Source: Aquincola sp. | Lineage (GTDB): Bacteria > Pseudomonadota > Gammaproteobacteria > Burkholderiales > Burkholderiaceae_C | Assembly: GCA_029884035.1 (NCBI GenBank) | Contig: JAOUIM010000083.1 | Location: forward strand, 1 to 11,309 | DNA: 11,309 bases | Direction: 5' to 3' | In this document: in pieces, positions 6,983 through 11,309 of the stretch | Numbering within the stretch: position 1 is the first letter of the stretch | How the letters are laid out: each line of letters opens with the position of its first letter | The notes under the pieces: model-generated | Told to the model about the DNA's origin: nothing | Seen by the model: the letters and a program-made list of their open reading frames with translations, nothing else | Database searches by the model: none | Program-made: the position numbers and the translations under genes

Positions 6983-7627
6983 ATGGCCACGACGACGAAC
7001 CCACATCATCACGGCCCCAAGCTCGTGATCCTCGGGCGCGACGGCATCCTCAACGTGTTCCGCGAGGACCACGTCAAGGCGCCGCAGGAGTGGATCCCGA
7101 TCGACGGTGCACTCGAGTCCGTGGCCCGCCTGAACCAGGCGGGGTGGCACGCGGTGGTGGCCACCAACCAGTCGGGCATCGGGCGCGGGCTGGTGGACAT
7201 GACCTCGCTGAACGCGATCCACCAGCACATGATTCAGCAGCTCGCCGCCCGGGGCGGGCGCATCGACGCGGTCTTCATCTGCCCGCACGTGCCCGAGGAC
7301 CAGTGCAGCTGCCGCAAGCCGCTGCCCGGCCTGATGCGCATGATCGCCGAGCGCTACGGCGTCGATGACCTGTCGCGCGTTCCGATGGCGTGCGACACCG
7401 CGCGCGACCTGCAGGCCGCGCATGCTGCAGGCTGCGAGCCGCACGTGGTGCGCAGCGGGCGCGCTGCGGCCCTGCCGGACGCCGAACTCGAGAAGTGGAC
7501 GGCCGGGATCGACCACGTGCACGTGCACCCGAACCTCGCCGCCCTGGCCGAGTTCCTGCTCCACCGCGAGCACACCGAGCGCGGCGTGGTCGGCGAAGAT
7601 TCGCGCCCGCTGGGGCTCGGCGCCTGA
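6983..7627 (+). CDS. gmhB: GmhB-like D,D-heptose 1,7-bisphosphate 7-phosphatase, HAD nucleophile replaced
   Basis: GmhB removes the 7-phosphate from D-glycero-beta-D-manno-heptose 1,7-bisphosphate in the cytosol, on the way to the ADP-heptose used for the LPS core. The 214-residue protein has the GmhB frame: ATNQSGIGRG (motif II), the zinc ligands C100, H102, C108 and C110 (CPH and CSC), R111-K112 (motif III) and the D138/D142 pair (motif IV, CDTARD). However, motif I reads VILGRDGILN where active enzymes have LDRDGTIN. G18 (codon GGG at 7034-7036) stands in place of the nucleophilic aspartate, while the acid/base D20 remains. By HAD chemistry this should cripple normal phosphatase activity, yet the rest is well kept. 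The N-terminus also has a short HHH stretch (8-10). It starts 3 bp after glyS. The family is clear; retained activity is in doubt. Confidence 0.85.
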   Translation: MATTTNPHHHGPKLVILGRDGILNVFREDHVKAPQEWIPIDGALESVARLNQAGWHAVVATNQSGIGRGLVDMTSLNAIHQHMIQQLAARGGRIDAVFICPHVPEDQCSCRKPLPGLMRMIAERYGVDDLSRVPMACDTARDLQAAHAAGCEPHVVRSGRAAALPDAELEKWTAGIDHVHVHPNLAALAEFLLHREHTERGVVGEDSRPLGLGA

Positions 7628-7641
7628 TGGCGAGCGACGGT

Positions 7642-7670
7642 GCGCGAGGCCCGCGCTTCGCGCGGCGCGC
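7642..7670. repeat. GC-rich hairpin between gmhB and plsC
   Basis: CCGCGC (7651-7656) and GCGCGG (7660-7665) form a 6-bp stem with a TTC loop. It is extended by an outer GCGCG (7642-7646) and CGCGC (7666-7670) with a four-base bulge (AGGC). It lies in the 74-bp gap between gmhB and plsC and has no T run after it, so it looks more like a REP-type or mRNA-processing hairpin than a terminator. A following GGCGCGCCC (7664-7672) also occurs in the hairpin cluster inside the hydrolase gene at 9821-9895. Confidence 0.4.
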
Positions 7671-7701
7671 CCACCCGGGCGCAGCCGGAGGCTGAGGTCG
7701 C

Positions 7702-8454
7702 ATGCTGTCCGCCCTGCGCTCGCTGCTCTTCATCGTCTGGCTCGCGGTCACGGTCGTGCCCTGGGCGCTCGCGGTCCTGCTGGCCTCGATCGTGCTGCGC
7801 GGCGACCCGATCTACTGGATGTGCGCGGGCTGGCTGCGCACGGCGATGTGGGGCTGCCGCGTGATCTGCGGCGTGCGCTCGCGCATCCAGGGCATGGACA
7901 ACCTGCCGAGCGCCGACAGGCAGTCGCCCGTGATCCTGCTGTCCAAGCACCAGAGCACCTGGGAGACCTTCACCTACCCGACCATCATGAGCCACCCGCT
8001 GGCCTACGTGTTCAAGCGCGAGCTGCTGTACATCCCGTTCTTCGGCTGGGCGATGGGGCGGCTGGACATGATCCACATCGACCGCAGCAAACGCGCCGAG
8101 GCGTTCAACCGCGTCGTCGAGCAGGGCCAACGCATCCTCGGCCATGGCAGCTGGATCATCATGTTCCCCGAGGGCACGCGCACGCCGCGCGGCGGCCAGG
8201 GCACCTACAAGACCGGCGGTGCGCGGCTGGCGCTGGCCACCGGCACGCCGGTGGTGCCGATCGCGGTGACCTCGGCGCGTTGCTGGCCGCGCAAGAGCTT
8301 CCGCATCCGTCCGGGCGTGATCGACGTGTCGATCGGCAAGCCGATTCCGGTGCAAGGTCGCGCAGCCGACGAATTGATGCGCGAGGTGGAGGCGTGGATC
8401 GAAGCCGAGATGCGGCGGCTCGATCCGCAGGCGTACACGGCCGCCGGTTCGTAG
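7702..8454 (+). CDS. plsC: 1-acyl-sn-glycerol-3-phosphate acyltransferase
   Basis: PlsC acylates the sn-2 position of lysophosphatidic acid to make phosphatidic acid, the common phospholipid precursor, at the inner membrane. The 250-residue protein has an N-terminal hydrophobic segment (about 7-32). Acyltransferase block I is KHQSTWETF, with H83 and E88; this is an HX4E form of the textbook HX4D. Block II lies around G-R-L-D-M-I-H-I-D-R (about 118-127), block III is FPEGTR (155-160), and the V-V-P-I-A-V block sits near 188-193. A GAGG at 7694-7697 lies 4 bp before the ATG, with GGAG further up, giving modest ribosome binding support. The order glyQ-glyS-gmhB-plsC is typical of betaproteobacteria. 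The stop codon TAG forms part of a TAGAAT box for the next gene. Confidence 0.93.
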   Translation: MLSALRSLLFIVWLAVTVVPWALAVLLASIVLRGDPIYWMCAGWLRTAMWGCRVICGVRSRIQGMDNLPSADRQSPVILLSKHQSTWETFTYPTIMSHPLAYVFKRELLYIPFFGWAMGRLDMIHIDRSKRAEAFNRVVEQGQRILGHGSWIIMFPEGTRTPRGGQGTYKTGGARLALATGTPVVPIAVTSARCWPRKSFRIRPGVIDVSIGKPIPVQGRAADELMREVEAWIEAEMRRLDPQAYTAAGS

Positions 8455-8457
8455 AAT
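8452..8457 (+). promoter_or_regulatory. Putative -10 box for the YgjP-like gene, overlapping the plsC stop
   Basis: TAGAAT begins with the plsC stop codon TAG. Its last base is 8 positions before the A of the next ATG (8466), so a transcript starting at the usual distance would begin at or within two bases of that ATG. I see no recognisable -35 hexamer 16-18 bp upstream (AGGCGT-like), so the box may be chance. Confidence 0.35.
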
Positions 8458-8465
8458 CCGCGCCC

Positions 8466-9395
8466 ATGCCGCACCCGCGCTACGTCAACGAACGCCAGCT
8501 TGACCTGTGGTCCGATGACGAGCCGGCACCTGCCGTACCCGGGCCCGCAGCCGTAGCGCCCACACCCGCATCGGCACAGGCAGCGCTCGCCTGCCCGCCC
8601 GAGGCTGCCGCCCCGATCGGGTTGGTGCTTGCACCGGCCACGTTCGCGCACCCGCGCGGCAACCGCGAGGCGCGGCTCGGCGGGCATTACGTGGCCTACG
8701 AATTCCGCCGCATGCGCCGCAAGAGCATCGGCTTCGTGATCTCGAACGAGGGGCTCGTCGTCAGTGCGCCGCGCTGGGTGCCGCTTGGCGAGGTCGAGTC
8801 GGCGCTGCAGGAGAAGTCGCGCTGGATCCTCGACAAGCTGCGCGAGCAGGAGGAGCGCGCGCGCAGGATGGCCGCGCAGCGCGTCGACTGGCGCGACGGC
8901 ACCGCGCTGCCATTCCTCGGCGAGACCGTGATCATCGTGCTCGACCCGCGCAGCGCGTCAGCGGTATTGCACACGGCCGACGACACCTTGCCGGGCGTGC
9001 CGCGCCTGACGCTGCACGTGGGCCTGCCTCAGCACGCGGCGCCCGCGCAGATCCGCGATGCAGTGCAGGCCTGGCTGCAACGCCAGGCCAGGCGCGTGTT
9101 CGAGGAACGCTGCCACCACTTCGCCGCGCAGCTCGGCGTGCGCTTCACACGCATCGGGCTCAGCTCGGCGGCCACGCGCTGGGGCAGCGCGAGCGCCGAC
9201 GGCGCGATCCGCCTGCACTGGCGCCTGATCCACTTCGCGCTGCCGACGATCGACTACGTGGTTGCGCACGAACTCGCGCACCTGCGCGTGATGGACCACA
9301 GCCCGCGTTTCTGGGACGTCGTGCGATCGGTGATCCCCGAAATGGAGCGCAAGCGCGACGGCCTGCGCGACGAACTGCTGCCGGTATTCGACTGA
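8466..9395 (+). CDS. YgjP/SprT-like M48-type zinc metallopeptidase (DUF45)
   Basis: This 309-residue protein has an intact zinc-peptidase signature: H-E-L-A-H at 268-272 with E269 as the catalytic base and a third ligand H278 in the family motif D-H-S-P-R-F-W. The R-R-M-R-R-K-S-I-G-F-V-I-S block near 79-91 and the R-W-G-S-A-S block near 237-242 are the other YgjP/DUF45 hallmarks. Residues about 17-60 are rich in Pro and Ala and are probably disordered, so this is a longer form than E. coli YgjP. No signal peptide is evident, so it is probably cytosolic. Substrates of this family are largely unknown; SprT relatives act in DNA-protein crosslink repair, but that role is not shown here. The ATG at 8466 is 11 bp after plsC and has no ribosome binding site. 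The frame is open upstream to 7365, but that part is out of frame with gmhB and plsC and was ignored. Confidence 0.88.
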   Translation: MPHPRYVNERQLDLWSDDEPAPAVPGPAAVAPTPASAQAALACPPEAAAPIGLVLAPATFAHPRGNREARLGGHYVAYEFRRMRRKSIGFVISNEGLVVSAPRWVPLGEVESALQEKSRWILDKLREQEERARRMAAQRVDWRDGTALPFLGETVIIVLDPRSASAVLHTADDTLPGVPRLTLHVGLPQHAAPAQIRDAVQAWLQRQARRVFEERCHHFAAQLGVRFTRIGLSSAATRWGSASADGAIRLHWRLIHFALPTIDYVVAHELAHLRVMDHSPRFWDVVRSVIPEMERKRDGLRDELLPVFD

Positions 9396-9397
9396 GA

Positions 9398-10537
9398 TCA
9401 GGCGGCGGCGCGAAATCGCCACACGCCGTCGCCGCCGCACTCGCGTGCAAGCCGGCCGCCAAACCAAAGCGCGTGCAGGTGTGCGACCGACTCGCCCATC
9501 GCGAACGTGGTCTGGTGCAGGTCGAGCTGACGCTTGAACAGCACCGGCAGCAGGTCCGCTGCGTGGCACGCGCGCTCGCGGCACGCGGCCATGACGTCGG
9601 CGAGGCGGTGCTCATGGTGCTCGCGCAATTGGCGAATGCGCGGCTGCAGCCCGATGAACGGCTTGCCGTGCGAGGGCAGCACCAGCGTCGAGCCGGGCAG
9701 CGACTCGTAGCGCGCGAGCGAATCGAGGTACAGCGTGAGCGGATTCGACTCGGGTTCGACGTCGTAGACGCTGACGTTGGTCGAGATGCGCGGCAGCACC
9801 ATGTCGCCGGAGATCAACACGCCCGCGCGCCGGGCCGCCCCAGGCTCGGGCGCGCCGCCCTGCTGGGGGGCCGACGCCACAGGCGTGTTGGGGGCCACGT
9901 CCATCTCGCCGCAGTGCAGCGCGATGTGCTCCGGCGCATGGCCGTAGCCGGCGATGCAATGCCACTCGCGGCCGCCGATCACGAGCCGCATGCCGTCCAT
10001 CAGGCGCCGGAACGACGCCGGCACCTTGGGCACCATGCCGGCGTAGTAGTTGGCGCGTGCGCGGACCTTGGCCACCGCGCCGGGGTCGGTCAGGCCGTGG
10101 CTCGCGAAGAAGGCCGCAGCGCGCTCGCCGCCGAATCCGGTCGTGCTCTGGCTCGAGATGCGTGCGACGTTGAAGTCGGTGGCGCTGATCCACAGCGCAC
10201 ATTGCCAGCGCTGCGTGAGCCAGTGCGCCAGGCCGATGTGGTCCGGGTGCATGTGGGTGGCGATCACGCGCAACACCGGGCGGCCCCCGAGTTCGTTGGC
10301 GAACACCTGCTCCCAGGCTGCCTGGGTCGCCGCGTTGGTGATGCCGCAGTCGACGATCGTCCAGCCGTCGACGCCGTCGATCCGGTCTTCCAGCAGCCAC
10401 AGGTTGATGTGGTCGAGCGCGAACGGCAGCTGCATGCGCACCCAGCGCACCCCGGGAGCGACCTCGAGCGTCGTGCCGGCGGCCGGCAGCGTGTCGGCCA
10501 GCGGGTAGTGGAGTTCGGATTCGTGCGGGTTGGCCAT
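9398..10537 (-). CDS. Metallo-beta-lactamase-fold hydrolase with C-terminal winged helix (LACTB2-like group)
   Basis: From the ATG at 10537 the protein has 379 residues. The binuclear metal site is complete: T-H-M-H-P-D-H at 94-100, H200 in G-Y-G-H-A-P-E-H, D245 in L-I-S-G-D and H290 in P-S-H-G-K. The last 80 residues or so resemble the winged-helix domain that often follows this fold (BLACT_WH). The substrate is unknown. It is divergent from a LiuR-type regulator and shares its operator, so it probably belongs to the branched-chain acyl-CoA degradation regulon. Residues 215-239 look like an insertion of low-complexity sequence encoded by a hairpin-rich DNA segment, just before the metal-ligand strand. 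An ATG at 10639 would extend the frame through the operator, giving a DVNVNVNV stretch, and was rejected. The stop lies 2 bp from the stop of the convergent peptidase gene. Confidence 0.88.
   Translation of the reverse strand: MANPHESELHYPLADTLPAAGTTLEVAPGVRWVRMQLPFALDHINLWLLEDRIDGVDGWTIVDCGITNAATQAAWEQVFANELGGRPVLRVIATHMHPDHIGLAHWLTQRWQCALWISATDFNVARISSQSTTGFGGERAAAFFASHGLTDPGAVAKVRARANYYAGMVPKVPASFRRLMDGMRLVIGGREWHCIAGYGHAPEHIALHCGEMDVAPNTPVASAPQQGGAPEPGAARRAGVLISGDMVLPRISTNVSVYDVEPESNPLTLYLDSLARYESLPGSTLVLPSHGKPFIGLQPRIRQLREHHEHRLADVMAACRERACHAADLLPVLFKRQLDLHQTTFAMGESVAHLHALWFGGRLARECGGDGVWRFRAAA
9821..9895. repeat. Hairpin-rich (REP-like) segment inserted in frame in the hydrolase gene
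   Basis: Three inverted repeats are packed in 75 bp: GCCCG/CGGGC (9821-9825 and 9831-9835, 5-base loop); GGCCGCCCCAG (9833-9843) with CTGGGGGGCC (9863-9872), an arm pair with one bulged base; and ACGCC/GGCGT (9874-9878 and 9882-9886, 3-base loop). The segment encodes residues 215-239 of the hydrolase, rich in Ala, Pro and Gly, between two strands that I expect to be directly joined in relatives. Its length is a multiple of three, so the frame is kept. Confidence 0.5.
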
Positions 10538-10565
10538 GTCGGAGGCCCGTCGGCGGGCTGCTACA

Positions 10566-10587
10566 TTGACGTTTACGTTAACGTCAA
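10566..10587. promoter_or_regulatory. LiuR-type operator in the divergent promoter region
   Basis: A 22-bp palindrome with perfect 7-bp arms, TTGACGT (10566-10572) and ACGTCAA (10581-10587), encloses a third ACGT (10575-10578). The three ACGT cores are spaced exactly 6 bp apart, so two overlapping 16-bp near-palindromes of the form TTnACGT-2-ACGTnAA can be read. It lies 28 bp from the hydrolase start and 26 bp from the regulator start. Each arm also reads as a -35-like TTGACG toward one of the two genes; toward the hydrolase, a TAGCAG (10563-10558) follows after 18 bp. MerR regulators bind between promoter boxes in this manner, so control of both genes is inferred. Confidence 0.7.
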
Positions 10588-10589
10588 TT

Positions 10590-10599
10590 GACTGCAGTC
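10590..10599. repeat. 10-bp perfect palindrome next to the operator
   Basis: GACTGCAGTC is its own reverse complement and lies 2 bp beyond the operator, toward the liuR start codon, in the region where a -10 box for liuR would be expected. No good -10 hexamer is visible there. It may be chance or a second protein site. Confidence 0.25.
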
Positions 10600-10613
10600 T
10601 AGCCGCGAACGCC

Positions 10614-11042
10614 GTGAATCCCGCCCAAGCCGCCCGCACCTACACGATCGCCGAGCTGGCCGAGGAGTTCGACGTGACGCCGCGCGCGATCCGCTTCTAC
10701 GAGGACGTGGGGCTGCTCGAGCCCACGCGCGCGGGGCGCAACCGGGTCTACACGCAGCGCGACCGCACGCGATTGAAGCTCACGCTGCGCGGCAAGCGCC
10801 TTGGCCTGTCGCTGCAGGAGATCCTCCAGCTCGTACAGATGTACGAGAGCGAGGCCGATACCGCACCACAACTCATGGCCTTCCTCGGCGTGCTGCGCAG
10901 CCATCGCGCGCAGCTCGAGCAGCAGCTCGACGACATCCGCGTGATGCTGGCCGAGATCGCGCAGCACGAGCAGCGTTGCCAGCGACTGCTGGCCGACGCC
11001 GCGCCGCGGACCCGCAAGAAGCACAAGGAGACCCAGCCATGA
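10614..11042 (+). CDS. liuR: MerR-family transcriptional regulator, LiuR type
   Basis: This is a 142-residue MerR protein. The N-terminal winged HTH (residues about 10-78) includes Y-T-I-A-E-L-A-E-E-F, the V-T-P-R-A-I-R-F-Y-E recognition region (21-30) and G-L-L-E-P-T-R, followed by a dimerisation coiled coil (about 80-130) and a basic tail. Only one cysteine is present, so it is not a metal sensor of the MerR/CueR kind. LiuR regulators control leucine/isovalerate catabolism, and the next gene is an isovaleryl-CoA dehydrogenase, overlapping by ATGA, which makes this assignment likely. GTG at 10614 is preferred: an ATG at 10530 in frame would run translation through the operator and add 28 unrelated residues. 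The gene probably autoregulates through the operator 26 bp upstream. The effector is likely a branched-chain acyl-CoA, by inference. Confidence 0.88.
   Translation: MNPAQAARTYTIAELAEEFDVTPRAIRFYEDVGLLEPTRAGRNRVYTQRDRTRLKLTLRGKRLGLSLQEILQLVQMYESEADTAPQLMAFLGVLRSHRAQLEQQLDDIRVMLAEIAQHEQRCQRLLADAAPRTRKKHKETQP
11025..11030 (+). promoter_or_regulatory. Ribosome binding site of liuA
   Basis: AAGGAG lies 8 bases before the liuA ATG and inside the 3' end of liuR. It is the clearest Shine-Dalgarno sequence in the window and suggests strong, independent initiation at liuA despite the ATGA overlap with liuR. Confidence 0.75.
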
Positions 11043-11309
11043 GCACCCTGCCCGGCCTCGACTTCCACTTGGGCGAGGACATCGACGCGCTGCGCGATGC
11101 GGTGCGCGCCTTCGCCGATGCGGAGATCGCGCCACGCGCCGCCGAGATCGATCGCAGCGACCGCTTCCCGATGGACCTGTGGCGCAAGATGGGCGAAGTC
11201 GGTGTGCTCGGCATCACCGTGCCCGAGGCCTACGGCGGCGCCGACATGGGCTACCTCGCGCACATGATCGCGATGGAGGAGATCAGCCGCGCCAGCGCGT
11301 CGATCGGCC
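11039..11309 (+). CDS. liuA: Isovaleryl-CoA dehydrogenase, 5' part (cut by the window end)
   Basis: Only the first 90 codons are in the window. LiuA is an FAD-dependent acyl-CoA dehydrogenase that converts isovaleryl-CoA to 3-methylcrotonyl-CoA in leucine breakdown, passing electrons to ETF. The N-terminal alpha-helical domain is recognisable: F-x-L-G-E-D-I-D-A-L-R near residues 9-19, A-D-A-E-I-A-P-R-A-A-E-I-D-R near 26-39, G-V-L-G-I-T-V-P-E-A-Y-G-G near 55-67, and M-E-E-I-S-R-A-S-A-S-I-G at the window end. These match isovaleryl-CoA dehydrogenases better than other acyl-CoA dehydrogenases. The catalytic glutamate lies beyond the window. The ATG overlaps the liuR stop (ATGA) and has a good ribosome binding site. 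The rest of a liu operon (liuB, C, D, E) would be expected downstream. Confidence 0.88.
   Translation, partial: MSTLPGLDFHLGEDIDALRDAVRAFADAEIAPRAAEIDRSDRFPMDLWRKMGEVGVLGITVPEAYGGADMGYLAHMIAMEEISRASASIG

Noticed and set aside
4682..7573. A 963-codon open frame on the minus strand across glyQ, glyS and gmhB
   Set aside because: It is antisense to three clearly recognised genes. The protein is rich in Arg, His, Gln and Gly with no domain that I recognise, as expected from the codon bias of GC-rich coding DNA read backwards.
7365..8465. Upstream extension of the peptidase frame, giving a 676-residue product
   Set aside because: The extra part is out of frame with gmhB and plsC, which are both real, and is Arg/Ala-rich noise. 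The peptidase likeness begins after the ATG at 8466.
9473..10591. A 372-codon open frame on the plus strand opposite the hydrolase gene
   Set aside because: The minus-strand frame carries a complete metallo-beta-lactamase metal site, while the plus-strand product has no recognisable motif and runs into the operator.
10530..10613. ATG starts that extend liuR (10530) and the hydrolase (10639, minus strand) through the divergent region
   Set aside because: Both extensions would translate the ACGT operator (for example D-V-N-V-N-V-N-V) and add residues unlike either family. The inner starts give normal N-termini and leave a 76-bp promoter region.
1..11309. CRISPR array, tRNA or rRNA genes, insertion sequence or prophage genes
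   Set aside because: I saw no regularly spaced direct repeats, no tRNA-like cloverleaf and no transposase, integrase or phage protein in any frame.

Overview
The window is GC-rich (roughly two thirds G+C by eye), tightly packed chromosomal DNA. Gene content and protein wording point to a betaproteobacterium of the order Burkholderiales, probably in or near the Comamonadaceae or the Rubrivivax/Leptothrix group. The main reasons are the corC-lnt pair, the two-subunit glycyl-tRNA synthetase followed by gmhB and plsC, TAGAAT-type -10 boxes before genes, and a LiuR-type regulator next to an isovaleryl-CoA dehydrogenase gene. I see no tRNA, rRNA, CRISPR array, transposase or phage gene, and every stretch without a gene is about 110 bp or shorter.

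Layout. (1) 87-2499: corC and lnt overlap by 11 bp. (2) 2540-3796: a putative sigma70 promoter with a Fur-like palindrome between its -35 and -10 boxes, then a small secreted cupredoxin-fold protein and an FTR1-type iron permease, 4 bp apart. This looks like a two-gene, iron-controlled uptake unit set between housekeeping genes. (3) 3865-9395: glyQ, glyS, gmhB, plsC and a YgjP/SprT-like zinc peptidase, all on the + strand with small gaps. These serve translation, LPS heptose synthesis, phospholipid synthesis and an unknown proteolytic role. (4) 9398-10537, minus strand: a metallo-beta-lactamase-fold hydrolase that converges on the peptidase gene with 2 bp between the stop codons. (5) 10566-11309: a shared operator of three ACGT cores, a MerR-family regulator of LiuR type, and the first 90 codons of an isovaleryl-CoA dehydrogenase (liuA), cut by the window edge. 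This is the start of a leucine/isovalerate degradation operon.

Most of the window is conserved and ordinary, and I do not see a new multi-gene defence or biosynthetic system. The points worth a second look are: a GmhB whose HAD nucleophile aspartate is replaced by glycine; the reduced cupredoxin-FTR1 unit with its Fur-like site and cysteine-free cupredoxin; a 75-bp hairpin-rich segment that appears inserted in frame in the hydrolase gene; overlapping LiuR-type half-sites; and a TAGAAT box formed by the plsC stop codon, placed so that the next mRNA could be leaderless.
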